Origin: Chara braunii
Lineage: Eukaryota > Streptophyta > Charophyceae > Charales > Characeae
Length of the DNA stretch: 33,471 nt
Reading direction: 5' to 3'
NCBI GenBank assembly: GCA_003427395.1
Contig: BFEA01000243.1
Coordinates: forward strand, 1,922,388 to 1,955,858
In this document: piece by piece, positions 1 to 11,908 of the stretch
Layout of the letters: each line of letters starts with the position of its first letter
Numbering within the stretch: the first letter of the stretch is position 1
Notes under the pieces: model-generated
The model's input: the letters and a program-made list of their open reading frames with translations, nothing else
What the model was told of the DNA's origin: nothing
The model's database searches: none
Position numbers and translations under genes: made by a program

Positions 1-92
<92 letters not shown>

Positions 93-101
93 AGGAGAGA
101 G
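1..101. repeat. (GT)n-(GA)n microsatellite
   Basis: Six GT units run straight into about 43 GA units with a few A interruptions near the end, followed by a short A-run. It is plain simple-sequence DNA at the window edge, so its true length is unknown. The window also ends in GA repeats. Confidence 0.95.
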
Positions 102-112
102 AAAAAAAATTT

Positions 113-3100
113 ATTATGTATTGTGATTGACACTTTTATCTAATATCCTCTCAAATTCCTACCAGATCCAATTATTTCATCATGCATCTCCCTTTGAATA
201 TTTATCCGAGTTGCATATAAGCACTCACACACATAGACACACATGTACGTATATACACACACACGCACACCGTGATAGACATAGACATAAAAACACAAAC
301 GCTCTCTCCTTACTTACATATGAATACATACATCACTCTCTGCAGATCCCTATAAATTCATTTTTTGTCTTTTCGTTTTTTCTCTTGTGAACCGTCTCGT
401 GGGTCAACCTCCATTAACCACTTCGTTTTGTCCATTGTCACTGTCCCTTACATGATCACCGTTATCATGCCCCTCTGCATGTGCGTTCTGCCCTAACTGT
501 CCTCAGTTTACGGCCCCAGTGCGAAAATAATCTTCCTTCGACAAAACGGAGTTCTCCCGAAATAATCACGGCAGAAAATGTGTGAGGTCTCTACGAACCG
601 CCTGGTCCTCCTCCCGTCTGAAGGAGTCTATCTCCTCATGAAGGTAGTCTTTTGCCCAACCTATGAATTTACAAGATCTTCATTTTACAAGGGTCAGAGC
701 GGCTTTTTTGGCCACATCGAGACTCAAATAAATGTATGCCTTCACTTCTTTCCACACAGTCCTCGCGATGGGTCTGCCTCTAAAATCACATCTGCACCTC
801 GGCACTCGATACATCCAAAGTTATACCCCCGGTCATAGAAGTACAGACCTTCACACGTAATAATCATCCTATGCTCATATAGGTCGAGTCGGAAGCATGA
901 ACTCAACTAGGTCTCCTTCTATGAGTTTGGAGACTTATGAAGCCACTCGACGATAACGAGGTACTTCTCATCTGATGTTGGTGTTCACATCCGCGCTTAT
1001 AGGCCTCTCCCCTAATACAACTAAAAAGAGATCTTATTAGGCCAAAAATATCTAAAAAACACACGCAATTTCATGAAACGTTTGGTAGCATCTACCTACC
1101 CTCGAGGGGCCGGTTCGCACAAAAACCCTAGGTAAAAGCTAGTGAAACTACCTCACCTAACAAGGGAGAATCCTAACCTATCATACTCCCTCCAGAGTCG
1201 TGGCTGCTCCTCACGCTTGGGCCTTTGGCGAGAGTTTCCCCAACCACAGGGCACTCTCTTTGAGACAGTCATGAAGTGATCTGAATAAAGGCGTCAAGGC
1301 GGCCTAACTGAGAGATCGATCTCCGACCACAAGCCGACCTTGTCCGTGCGTGCGGTTTGGAGTCGAGTAGAAACCTCATTAATCTTCATAGTCGGATAGC
1401 ATGGTGCTAGACGAAGTCCAGACTCAAGTATATGTAGGTAGGTGTCGAAACTTCGTTTCAAATAGATCGCATGTGCTCTATTCGAAAAATGTTCAAACAG
1501 AAGGCATGTACTCTATCGGAGTTTTTGTGTCGTGCTAGACTCCAATATAACACCATGTGTTGTACTAGAATAAAAACATATTATACTCAAATAGAATAAA
1601 CGTTTTATATTCAAATATAAATCATGTGCCCTATTTGGGGAAAATTATGTCTTTCCCCGAATTTACACGTTTTTCAAAATACGATTTATCAACCGATCAG
1701 AATTGCAAAATCGGTTTTAAATAATTTTATTTTTATTTTTTTGGTTATTTATTTGCTATTCACAAGGATTTATGAAAATTAGCTAATTAAGAGCGTCGTA
1801 TACCGGTTTTGCGCGAGGAAGGTATCAAAAATTCGAAAAAATCCTACCAAACAAAGCCACCCCTCGACGCGCACTGTAAAAATCCGCCCAAATTTTAAGT
1901 TGTAAAATCAACCCGTATGTTTTTTTCTTTTAGAATTTTAATTTATCGAATTGCTAGGGTACCAGAGTAGTTCAGGGTCACTTACCCGGTCGAGCCAAAA
2001 AATATAAAATAAAAAAATATTTTTATATTTATTTTTAATTCTCAATTTGGTGAAGAAATTCAATGCGACCCCGTAACAAAAGTTGCTCAGTTTTTTTTTC
2101 TGCATTAGATAATTGTTTTATGAATTTTTTACCTTTTTATTTATTTTTTGCTCGGATTTTCCTTAGTCCGTACACTGTCTCGTCACCTGGGACCCGGCCA
2201 GTGCAGCTCGTAGCCTAGTCAAATTGCGAGTAAATTGCTACAGCCGAGTTTTCCTCCGCTGGTTTCATCCGCGAAGGGTCCCAACATTTCCAGATAAATT
2301 CACATCCCAACCTTCGTTGGATGTCTACCGGCCACAGATCCTCGGTTCGGAAGTTAAAATAAAAAAAAAACCTTCAAAACTACAAGAAATATACTCTATC
2401 AAATTACCTATGTAGGGTTTTAAATGATTAAGGTTTCCTTTTTGCACGTCCCCGTACACACAACGCCGATGTTTTTTAGGCGAAGAAATGTCACACTCTT
2501 ATATCAGGCTGTATATTCAAACTTTCCAATGAACCAAAATTTTTTAATTAATCTTACTTAGGAAATTATTAAAAATAAAGAAAAAAATATAATTTAAAAT
2601 TTAAGTTCAATTTAAAAGACAACTATTCAGCGCGTAGCAGTTGCATACGATGTCGTTTTTTCCCAAAACAATTCTTAAAATTATGGAAAAATTCCCCTGA
2701 TCAATTTGCTCTCGATAAGATTTCGCAATTTTCACTTCGATTTTCAGTAAAATAAATAATAGGTAAAACCTACGTTACCGAGCGTACATGTACAATGCCT
2801 TTCTGTATGAAACGTACAAGTAATAATCACACAGGAACCTTTACGTCTTTGACGCCCCTCTTAAAAAAAAAAAAAGTAAAAAAAAAGGCAAATCATGAAA
2901 AAATATGAAAAATAAAATGTGTTGCAACAGTATAATATACACAACATTTGGTTGAGCTTCATCTTCATATTCTTATTATAATTTATACCTATAAAAAACT
3001 ATAAAAATATTTAAAAAAAATGGTACGGGCCCTAGCGTACGAGTGACGGACAAGTAAGGAGTACAACTCGTACTCATATAAGCCTCCTGCTGAGTAGAGT

Positions 3101-3880
3101 CGTAATGTAGGGTAAAACAAAATTTCTTAACAAAAAAAAATAAAAAATAAACACAAATTTGTATCTTGAGTTTCAAGGCACGGTTTTGAGCGCTGAAGGT
3201 CTAAAAAATATTGGAACACTGGCGTCGTTATCTTTGATTCGAGTGGGGAGACATGTATTCATTTTTGTTTTTCCTTTTTTTTTACATAGAGAGGGTTATC
3301 TCGCAAATGGAGGTCCTAGAGATGTCTGACACACATGTTCAAGAAAGTGTCAACATTAATGATAAAAAATAAGGAAATGTTAAACCATCACTACTCCTGA
3401 CGACCTAAATTCGAGTTTCCTGGCCCTGAGGGCCGGGTTAATAGGGCGGGCGACGACCAGCAGGGTGGCTCGTGAAAGAGTTCAAGTTTTTTTTTTTTTT
3501 TAGTGCCCGTCTAGAGGTTGGAACTAGGATATCCTCGGGTTGGTGGCGGGGGTAACATGACGCACGAGGGGTCATATGTGTGTTCGGTATACAGACAACT
3601 GAAGAAAAAAATAAAAAGTTAGATGGGAAGTCGACGCGGGGAAAGCGCTGCAACAGGAAAATAAAAAGAAAGAGTCTTCCACTGTAGATCTGTCAAAAAG
3701 GGCCTACCGGTAGGGGAAAAAAAAAAAAAAAAAAAAAAAAAGATGTTGCAGCAAAATTACCAGTTTCGAAATCGTATTCATATGTATTTCGTCGCAAACT
3801 GAGCACGAGTTTATGCGGCCATTTGGAGGTGGTTCCCGCATGAGCACACACTGTCATTTCACACCATCCCACACTTACCT
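113..3880. other. AT-rich region without recognisable genes
   Basis: No reading frame here has protein-like composition. The longer open frames are short, low in complexity and rich in stops on both sides. Poly-A/T runs are frequent, for example A-rich stretches near 2860-2890 and 25 A at 3717-3741. Around 1440-1640 a short phrase resembling CATGTGCTCTATT recurs four times with heavy divergence, which may be the remains of an old tandem repeat. I find no tRNA, rRNA or transposon protein. Confidence 0.6.
3717..3741. repeat. Poly-A tract (25 A)
   Basis: An uninterrupted run of 25 A. It could be the poly-A tail of a retroposed sequence, but no recognisable retrogene lies immediately before it and no target-site duplication was identified, so it may be only a slippage tract. 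Confidence 0.9.
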
Positions 3881-3909
3881 CTCTGACTCTCTCTCTCTCT
3901 CAAATTTCA

Positions 3910-3972
<63 letters not shown>

Positions 3973-3976
3973 GAGA
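3881..3976. repeat. CT tract facing GA tract, potential long hairpin
   Basis: A CT-rich run (about 3881-3900) is followed after 13 bases by a run of about 31 GA units (3914-3975). The two tracts are reverse complements, so the strand could fold into a hairpin of at least 9-10 CT:GA pairs. Open frames across it (Ser-Leu repeats) are artefacts of the dinucleotide. Confidence 0.9.
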
Positions 3977-5148
3977 CAACAAGTGACTCTCCAACCTCGT
4001 GGCTGGCCTAACGCAACTTCGAGTCCGCAGATGAACAAAATCGCAAAATCGAATGAATGTATGTCTACAACATGGAAATATACGATGCCAGGTGTGCGTG
4101 TGTGTCCGTTACGTATCACCCACGACCGCGACCGCGGGGTCAGGCTAAAAGGGCGGCCATGTTCATGGCCGCATCCGCTGCTGGACTCGGCCACACACCG
4201 ACCACATTTTTCACCGCCCCATAATAGTGTTGGAATAATTACCACCGAACAATTCAGTATCACCACATATAGTTATCCGAGCATCCGCACGACAGTTAGC
4301 AAGCAATGGTAATGCGGTAATTTATGAGTATTGCACAATTAGTATCTCATGAGTTATAACAAGGGTAATAAATAGGTAAATACAGGGTAAAATCAAGGAG
4401 GGCATAATTTGGTGAAAAACGTTAAATAATAAAATAATCATTTGTTCTCATTGTTTTTCATCGTCTTTGATCTTATTGTTTATTTTTACTTTTATTATTA
4501 AACTACGCAAAATTAGAGGCCTCCCTCGTCCACTAGCCAGCGTAAAAAATATCGCGTGAAGGCTCACATGCATATAATTACATTGTGGGTAGCTGGCTTG
4601 AGAATAGTCTCGGAGGAGATGAAAAACAACAGACATTAGGGCCGGTAGATGTGACTTTTTTAACTATTCAAGTTCAGGGATTATTGGTAAACAATCGAGA
4701 AGAATCAGGATTTAACTTGGACAGCGTAATTATTTCCGCTGCGTATTAGAATAATACCACACCCAAGCGCTCAGTTAAAGACTCGATTTTTCAGTTTCGG
4801 ACGACCAACCTAGTTAGGCCGTCCGACAACGTTGTAGTTAATAGGGGTTTTACAATTAGTTTCTCCAATTCCATTATAAACTATTTGGAACATAAAGCAT
4901 GTGTTGCACCATATACATGTATGTGGGGTTGGAGTACGTACTCTTCTTAGAGTATGTTCAAGAGTACGTACTTCGTGCATATATGGGAATAGGTACTCTT
5001 ATTTTTAAATCAAAGACCCATGTGGACAATAACAATGAGTTTATCACATTGAACGCAAACTCTTAAGAATAAAATAAAGTAATGGCACGCATTTGTCGTG
5101 TCATACTGAGGCGTTGAACATGTATCACAACTCATTAATGAAGAAAAC
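3977..5148. other. Gene-free AT-rich region
   Basis: No supported gene. Near 4917-4990 there are GTACGTACTC-type palindromic words. A diverged inverted counterpart lies at about 5362-5408 inside the adjacent inverted-repeat element, so this stretch may belong to the same decayed mobile DNA. Confidence 0.5.
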
Positions 5149-5695
5149 ACTGCCAAAATAAAGTTTGGAAGTGTTATACGAGCATCAAAGACAACAAAGT
5201 TTATTTATTATTTTTTACAGTTTTTTATTTTTAAATCGAATTTGGTTGGGTATTTTAGCATGACTCCCAGACAAAAGTTATTTGTATTATTATTTTGCAT
5301 AACATACGTTTTTCAATTTTTTTTTTTTCTATTACGTATGCATACGCGGTTTTTATGGCATGTACGAGCACTCTAGAGTACGTACTCATACTCCCCACGT
5401 ACGCATACAAGATGCAAAATGGCGGGAAACATTAAAAGGGAGGCGCATAGGAGTTAAAAGTCTATGGAAGGAAATGTTATGATGAAATGAGTTTTAACTT
5501 TTAAGATAAGTTGATAGGGCGAGTTGCGGGGTATTCATGTTGTTGTTCTTAACGCTCTTATAACGTGATCATCAACCACCTTCCACATTCTCTCAGAGAA
5601 ATATCCCGCATATTAGATAACAATTGGCAACCTGCATATTTAAAGTTCGTTGTGTTTGATGCTCGTATAACACTTCCAAACTTTCTTTTGACAGT
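5149..5695. mobile_element. Short element with 55-bp terminal inverted repeats (MITE-like)
   Basis: Positions 5149-5203 and the reverse complement of 5641-5695 match at 50 of 55 bases, both beginning ACTG and sharing the core AAGTGTTATACGAGC. The 547 bp between the outer ends is AT-rich and non-coding, as in a miniature inverted-repeat transposable element. The right arm fuses in frame with the end of the integrase gene, replacing its normal C-terminus. I could not find a convincing target-site duplication, and no integrase coding resumes on the far side. Simple insertion into an intact gene is therefore not shown, and a fold-back rearrangement is an alternative. Confidence 0.6.
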
Positions 5696-6985
5696 CGTCT
5701 TTTCTAGCGACGAATTGTACATCGGCACGATGTCGTTAATCCCTATTGGTGCCCACAGGTTTTTGTCCCACCTATCTTTCCCTTTCACCCTCTCTCTCTC
5801 GATATTCTCACTGGCCGTGGCTACCCCGGCATCCAGGTTCTCGGCTATTTGCTGTATCCGTGCTTCTAACAGCTCACCCCTAGACATGTTGGTTTTCCAT
5901 GAGACACTTGTCCAAGTGTCTATGTGAAACTCAATGGGTAGGGGACAATGGCTACCGAACCAAAGGGTGTAAGAAGCGTACCTTGTACTCGATTTGACCG
6001 TGATGTTGTCCGCCCAAACTGTGTATCGTAAATACTTGGGCAATTGTTCCGCACGACCCTTGCACCCTTTTGCTAGGGCGTCCACAAGCGTCTGGTGGCC
6101 CCTTTCTACCGGCGTGTTGCTTTGGGGGTGATAAGCGGTTGTATAGGCTGCCCCGATCCCTACCTTTTCTAACAACCCTTTTACCTTTTGGCTCAAGAAC
6201 TCAGCTCCCCTATCCATGACTATTTTCCCGACACACCCATATCGCGCGATATACTCTAGGAGAAAATCACTCATCTCCTCCGCCGTCTTTTTCTTAATGG
6301 CCTTTGCTTCTACGTATCCGGTGAGGTCATCCCGGGCGTTGATTATGTATCGAAGACCGCCGACCCCTTTCGGCATGGTCACCAAGTCTATATGGGCCTT
6401 CTCGCCTGGAACCGTGGGGAGTGAAGGAACTAAGGGTTCTTTATATCGAACTGTCGCTCTCTTCTGGCAAGCCTCACATGTGGAACAATACTTTTCTACC
6501 TCCGTGTATTGCCCGTCCCACCAATAAAGCCTACGGACTTTGTCGAAGGTACCCTTCACCGCCCTGTGACCTCCAACGACCCCATCGTGTAACTCCTCTA
6601 TGACTGCCCTTCTTTCCTCCAGGTCACACAGCACCCTCATGGGTATCGCAAACTTGGTGGGCCTTTTGAAGAGATGGCCTCCCCGCATGCAATACCCCAG
6701 CGCCTCTTGCTGGATCCTTGCAGTCCCCGTTCCCCTACCGGCCAAATACAATCCTATGTCTCGGTACTTCCCGTCGTAGAGATTCGCGAGAAAAGTCCTC
6801 GGGCCTCTTTCTCCCCCTCGGCTGCTCTCTGCTATTTGCGCTCTATTTGCGGCGACTTTCAATTTCGCCTCTTCGGCCATCGTCTCTTCTTCCCTCTTAA
6901 GCCTAGGCAGATCCTCCTCTCGAATCGGAAGTCGGGACAATCCATCGGCGACCTGGTTTTTGGTCCCCGATATCCTCTCGACCTA
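5690..6985 (-). pseudogene. Ty3/Gypsy integrase, C-terminally truncated
   Basis: This is the integrase that inserts the retroelement cDNA into chromosomes. Counting from the open frame starting at 6940, an HHCC zinc-binding domain uses His118, His125, Cys155 and Cys158. The catalytic core has Asp185, Asp243 and Glu279, with exactly 35 residues between the last two, the classic D-x35-E. The stretch just before it (6985-6940) is the RNase H/integrase tether, in the same frame but separated from RNase H by a one-base deletion near 6984. After the phrase NSSLEKT at about 5700 the frame runs into the inverted-repeat element and no longer resembles an integrase C-terminal domain. The open frame nominally ends at 5558. 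The core looks catalytically intact but the gene is broken at both ends. Confidence 0.92.
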
Positions 6986-8105
6986 TAGTCATTAAGCGTG
7001 ATATGGATCATCCAGCGTGCGATGGTCGGATCCGTCAATGAGAAATCCTTTTGGAGGACCGCGGCCACTGTCGTCGGGTCCACCCTTAGGAGAAATCGTC
7101 GTCCGTACAGGTAGTGACGGAAGGCTTTCGGGGAATGCAGTACCCCCAACACTTCCTTCTTGAATTGACTGTAATTTCTCTCTGCGGGGTTTAAGGTACA
7201 GCTCTCGAATCGCAACGGTCTCTCTCTCCCTTCCCCATCCTTTTGTGACAGGAGACCCCCCATTGAGTGAGGCCCAGCATCCGTGGATACTATAAACGGC
7301 CGACTCTCTTCGTCTTCAAAAAAACGGACTCCTATGACTTCTCCACCTTCGCGGAACTCCCCCTTCAAGGCTTCCATGGCCGCTGTTTGTTCTTCTCCCC
7401 AAACCCATCGTTCCGATTTCCTGAGGAGTCTTCTAAGGGGTTGCGCCTTCTCTCCATAGGCTTTTATGAAGATTCTCCAGTAGCCCACAACCCCTAGAAA
7501 CTGTCGGACCTCCGTTATAGATTTGAGTGGCGATGGCCAAGTCATCAACTTTACTAGTTTCTCGGGATCGGGCCTCCGCCCCTCCTTATCGCAAATGAAC
7601 CCTAATATCTTGATGGAGGATACGCCCCAACGACTCTTAGTTCCGCTCACCGTGAGGTTGGCGTCGTCTAGTTTCTCAAGGACGTCCCTGACATCTTTCA
7701 TATGGTCGGTCACAAACTTTCTAACCCCCGGGAAAACCTCTGTCTCATCCCGCTCGACCGGCCCTTTTATTGGGAAATCATCCAAGAAGACCTCCACCTT
7801 CTCCGGTATGAATTCCTTGAAGACCGCGATCAGGATCCTTTGGAACACGGCTACCCCATTTGTCAAACCCATCGGTACCACCATCATTTGAACCAGCCCT
7901 AAGGGTGTATGCATGTGCCTGTCCTGGTAATCCAAGGGAATCTCGTCGTACCCTGAGAAGAGATCGCAAACAGAGTATATTGAGCGACCCGCTGACCTTT
8001 CCGTTAGCAAGTCGGCCTCCGGTATAGACCCCACATCTCTTACGGTGACTGCATTGGTCCTCTAGAGGTTCTGGATCCATCTCAGTTTGTTGCTACCCCC
8101 TTTCC
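6985..8105 (-). pseudogene. Ty3/Gypsy reverse transcriptase palm/thumb and RNase H
   Basis: This copies element RNA into DNA and removes the RNA strand. In the open frame starting at 8034, RT motifs include CDLFSGYDEI (catalytic Asp24), PMGLTNGVAVFQR, and the FLDD box (Asp85, Asp86). A thumb/connection with LGFICDKEGRRPDPEK follows, then RNase H with Asp252 (STDAG), Glu294 and Asp319 (RVDPTT in place of the usual TDH). The part between 8105 and 8034 continues in frame with one TAG stop near 8063. A frameshift with a small deletion at about 8105 separates it from the RT N-terminus, and the residues normally following SAYS are missing. The catalytic residues are kept, so decay seems recent. Confidence 0.93.
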
Positions 8106-8588
8106 TTAGGAGTAGGCACTCTCGCAAGGCTCCGCGACGAATGTCCTGATCTTTTTTTTGATGAAGGTCACCATCTCTTCTTTCTCCTTTTGAGCATACT
8201 TCCATTGAGGCCTATCCTTCCAAGGGACGTGCGGGACCATGTGGATCCGGGCAGGCTTAGCATACCTTGGGTCGATTCTCCCTCTCTCCGAGTCGTTAAA
8301 AGCAATGGCCTTATCGCAGCCTCTTAAAGTCATTGCTACGAACTCTTTTTCTCCCTCCGTGAGATTCTCATCTCCTATATCCATTTTGGCCAGTCTATCA
8401 GCTGTTATCCTTTGCCCTTTCGTCTCTTTCCTCTTCCTGATGATATCGACTATCTCCTCTTTCGATATTGTAGCTTCCCCCGTTCTATCCCGGTTGACCG
8501 CGGCGGGTTTCACTTTCTCTGCCACGGTTTTGTGCTTCATAACTCCGCCGGCTAGGGGGATCCCTCCAAAAAAGACAAACTGACGCAC
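8106..8588 (-). pseudogene. Protease-RT linker and RT N-terminus (fingers)
   Basis: About 160 residues in the -1 frame relative to the protease. The last 40 or so, ending AEPCESAYS, match the start of Ty3/Gypsy RT, where the phrase precedes the first RT motif. The preceding charged segment is an unrecognised linker. The junction with the protease frame lies at a TTTTTTG heptamer (8573-8567) read as T-TTT-TTG in the protease frame. The protease frame stops five codons further on (TAG 8554-8552). This geometry fits a programmed -1 frameshift, although the many other lesions in the element make simple decay possible. Confidence 0.8.
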
Positions 8589-9151
8589 CCACCAAACTCC
8601 TCTTCCTCGTCCTCCTTCTCGTACCCCATGTCGTTAATTACTATCCTGTCCCCCACGTCTTCGATCTCCAATTGGTCCCCTTTGGGACCCTTACCCGTCA
8701 GGGGCACTTCCTCTAGACGGACTCGGCACACCCTCCACTGGGCTCCCTTGCGCCTAGTAAGGCTGGTCCGGTTACGTTTATCTTGTGCGTCTACTGTCTT
8801 TAGGACCACTCGGATTCCATCCGGACTTTGGATCGAGAGGGTTTGACTGCCTTCCGGCAAATCGACCGTGGTCGCGTGGACCTCGCTCAACCAGGTCTTC
8901 CCGAGGATCAATTTGGAGGAGCATTCCTTTACCGAAAAGATCGGTACCGTGGCCTCCACACCAGCTACCTCAATTACGGGGCTATGACACACCCCTTCCG
9001 CCGGTTGCAGCTTGTTATCTGCCACCACCATTGACATTGACAGCCTTCGATCTATCTCCAGGCCTAGCTCTCGCGCGATGGAGTCCCTACATACCGTAGA
9101 CTCGGACCCATTGTCCACTAAAGCCCATATCTTTTTCCCACTTACCACCGC
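8552..9151 (-). pseudogene. Retropepsin-like aspartic protease
   Basis: The frame following the TAG at 9154-9152 begins AVVSGKKIWALVDNGSEST, the active-site region of a retroviral-type aspartic protease that would process the polyprotein. The usual Asp-Ser/Thr-Gly is Asp-Asn-Gly here (Asp codon 9115-9113). The later phrases ADNKL, VPIFSV and LILGKTWL fit the beta-strands and the flap/GxxWL region of the Ty3/Gypsy protease. The domain occupies roughly the first 110 residues, and an unrecognised linker follows up to the frameshift site. It is in the same frame as the upstream gag C-terminal part, separated only by a TAG. Confidence 0.85.
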
Positions 9152-10300
9152 CTAGAGCTGGCCACTCCCTAGCACGTAGAACTTCTTGGCCCCTTCCCCC
9201 GAGAATAAATTGGCCGGTAGCTCCTCCATGGTAATGCGGGAGGCCTGCACTTCTTCCTTGGTGGGACCTTCCACCGGCACCGTGGGCCCTACCGCGAGCG
9301 GGACTCTCACCTTCCTTGTGATGCTTAGGAGCTCCTCCCTGGCACTTTTGCTCGCAGCTAGATATTCTAAAAGGGTGCACTGCATGGGCTGCATCAGAGT
9401 CCTCCTAAGAGATGCTACCGTGTCTATCTCATCAAGAGTGCACTTCATTTCGAACTTTTTGGGCCCCCTTTTCTTAGGCGATTTTGGCGATGTGGGCTCC
9501 TCCTTCTTTTCCTCCACCGCTTTTGCGTCGGTTATCGGCTGGTCATTGTCGCCGCCTTTTACTTCCGTACTTTCCGTCACGCTTGCTTAGTTCTCCGAAG
9601 TCTCGGCCCCAACCTGCGTCCTCACCCTTAGGCAGGGCCTCCCCTCTTCAGGCTGGGTATCCACGAACTTGATGCTTGATACTTGGGGCTCTCTAATGGA
9701 CAACCCTCCCGGTGACTCCACCATTTGGATGTGAGCAGTGTTGGAGGAGCTTCCGACTTCCGGTTTCTTTCCTAGTCTGGCCTCCTTAAGAGCCACCCTT
9801 TAGTCCACATTTACCTTCATCGATGGGTAAGAGCAAACTGCCTCGCCGCTATCCCCCCACACAACCCACCTATTTTCATTCAGCTTGACCACTCCCAATC
9901 TCAAAGCCTCCCTGAGATAAGGGCAGTCCCTTTTGATGTGGTTTTCTTCGTTGCAGTAGACACACTCGGCTCGAGCTTGGGGATTGTTGGGACGCGGACC
10001 CCCTTGTGCTGTTGTCGCTATGGGCGCAGGCGGAGCCGGTGGTGGTGGTGCTGGGGGTGGTGGGGCTCTAACCTCAGGTCGCGGCTCAGGGGCCCTTGCT
10101 TGAGGGGCGTCTTCCCACCTTCCATCCCTAGCATCCTTCCAATGGGAACTCCCCCAATCGGAACCTCGACTTCCCCATCTCTCGGTCGTTCTTCCAACCT
10201 CCTTGGCCACTCGACTCGTTCCTCCATCCGGTAGGCCGANCTCCCCACCGGGGAGCCGGTGGACCAGGAGCTGGTCTATCGTTCCCCCTTGGACCATCAT
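9152..10300 (-). pseudogene. Gag C-terminal part: nucleocapsid zinc knuckle and linker
   Basis: The reading frame runs through a Pro/Ala/Arg-rich stretch into a CCHC zinc knuckle (CVYCNEENHIKRDC, spacing C-x2-C-x4-H-x4-C, at about 9964-9923), the nucleic-acid-binding motif of retroelement nucleocapsid. A 260-residue charged linker follows before the protease. The frame is continuous except for TAA at 9802-9800, TAA at 9589-9587 and TAG at 9154-9152. It joins the capsid frame by a shift between about 10240 and 10130, where an N at 10240 makes the assembly doubtful. Confidence 0.82.
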
Positions 10301-10877
10301 TCCGTGTCCCTCGCATNTTGCGAAGAGCCATGTCCAAGGTCTCTTTCATGTATTCTCTTACGTCTACCCCTCCCGCTGTGAAAACAACTTCGGCTACTTT
10401 CTCGAAATTTGCAGAATCCCTCGGGGCCTTCTCAAGGACCTCCTTCCTCTTTTCTTCGGCCAGATGCAGCATGAACATTACGCACCTGTCTACCTCGAAC
10501 AGCATGCCCCTATCCACTAGAGCTTGGGACAGACACTTGAACCTACGGGTAAAGGCTACCAAGCTCTCCCTCTCCCCCCTCGTAATACGTCTCAAGCCCT
10601 CCACGGTCGGGATCAGGTCATCACAGGCGAAAGTCTGTAATAAGCTTGCCCTGAAGGTCCTCCATCGTCCGTCTGAAGGGTACATAGCTCGGATCGCGGT
10701 GTCTAGCTCGGGGTCTGAGTGTTGGATTAAATAATCGATCCACTCCCTCTCGGAGAACCTCTTGCGGTAAGCGTAACTTTCCCATTTCTCCACGAACCCT
10801 GTCACATCTCGTCTATCGAAAAAAAGCGCCTCCAGACCCAGGTTGACGTCATAATAGGGCACCCGTCGGTCGTCATA
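10128..10877 (-). pseudogene. Gag capsid-like domain
   Basis: An all-helical 200-residue segment has the signature of a Ty3-type gag (retrotransposon gag family): FDRRDVTGFVEKWESYA near the start, then SDGRWRTFRASLLQTF, then LVAFTRRFKCLSQ. These correspond to the conserved helices that form the capsid shell. It is in frame with the upstream N-terminal segment apart from a TGA at 10880-10878. An N at 10317 falls in the C-terminal part. Confidence 0.85.
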
Positions 10878-11889
10878 TCAGCGAAAATAGGGACCTTCCA
10901 TAGGTCCATCGGTTGCCGGATCGTATGGTTTGTACCACGAGGGATCGGGCTCCTCTACCCGGCCTCGAGGTCTGGATGGCTCCCAGGGGTTTTCCCCGTA
11001 GAGGCCCCGCTCATCCGGCCAGTCAGCTTCCCACCGAGAGTAGTCCGGCCCTCTAAAACTCCGTCGGGCCTCCATCCCTTGACTCCGGCCCATTATCTCG
11101 CCAGGGGCCCAAGCCGCATCTGCTTCTCTCACGGCCCATCTACGTGACCTACTACCAGCCTCCGCCGGCCTTTCTTCTCTAAGACCCCTTCTACTTGGTC
11201 CCCCTTCCTCTTCTCTCTGGAGTGGTCGGTATCCTCCCCTATCTCTTGGAAATTCACTGGGCTTCTCCCATTCTTGCGCCCGGCAAATCCCCCCATCGAG
11301 ACTCTATAGGGAGGCCTCTTGAGCCCTCGATCGCCCCTTCCCGCGCAGGCATTCGCCTTTCTGTGCCAGTTCTTGGTCCCACTAAGGCCTGCCTTTCACC
11401 GNCGACGCCCTCCGGAATCCTATCGGCCCATCTCCGCGGCCGGCCGTCGGCCTCGACCGACCCCCCTTCTCGCAGGTCTCTCCCGCCCCGACACACTTCT
11501 TCCTCCCCTCTAAGCGGTCGATATCCCTGTCTATTTCTAGAAAATTCCCGTGCTTCCTCTAATCGGGCTTTCGCATCCATCAGGTCAGCCCACCGGGACT
11601 CCACCGGGACGCCTCTCACGACTTCGGTTACCCCTTCGTTTACCGGCACCCGTGGTCCCACATCTCTGTGCACTCGAACTTCCGCGCCGACCCTTTGCCC
11701 CTCCGAAGCTGGTCTCTCCCCCGGAGTCATTTCCGGCCCCCCTTCGGCCTTTTCTAGCGCCTCCGCCCCCTTAGTCATCTCTTCCACTACCTTACTTAGA
11801 CTGGCCCCCAACTCGGGGCTCTTCACTATCGCCCCTCTTTCAGTGGTTTCCGTCGGGTTGGGAAGGCCAGCTCCGACTTCACTCTCCAT
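10878..11889 (-). pseudogene. Gag N-terminal low-complexity region with internal duplication
   Basis: It starts with ATG at 11889, 19 nt after the stop of the upstream cargo gene, and is rich in Arg, Glu, Gly and Pro. Two copies of a roughly 60-residue module are visible: one contains VPVESRWADL then FSRNRQGYRPL, the other LPIESRWGDL then FPRDRGGYRPL. Their spacing shows an internal duplication of about 0.3 kb. A one-base frameshift at about 11254 splits the second copy, and the frame then continues to the TGA at 10880. An N lies at 11401. No domain is recognised. By position it is the N-terminal (matrix-like) part of gag, or a separate small ORF. Confidence 0.65.
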
Positions 11890-11908
11890 GCACCCTTATC
11901 GGCACCTT

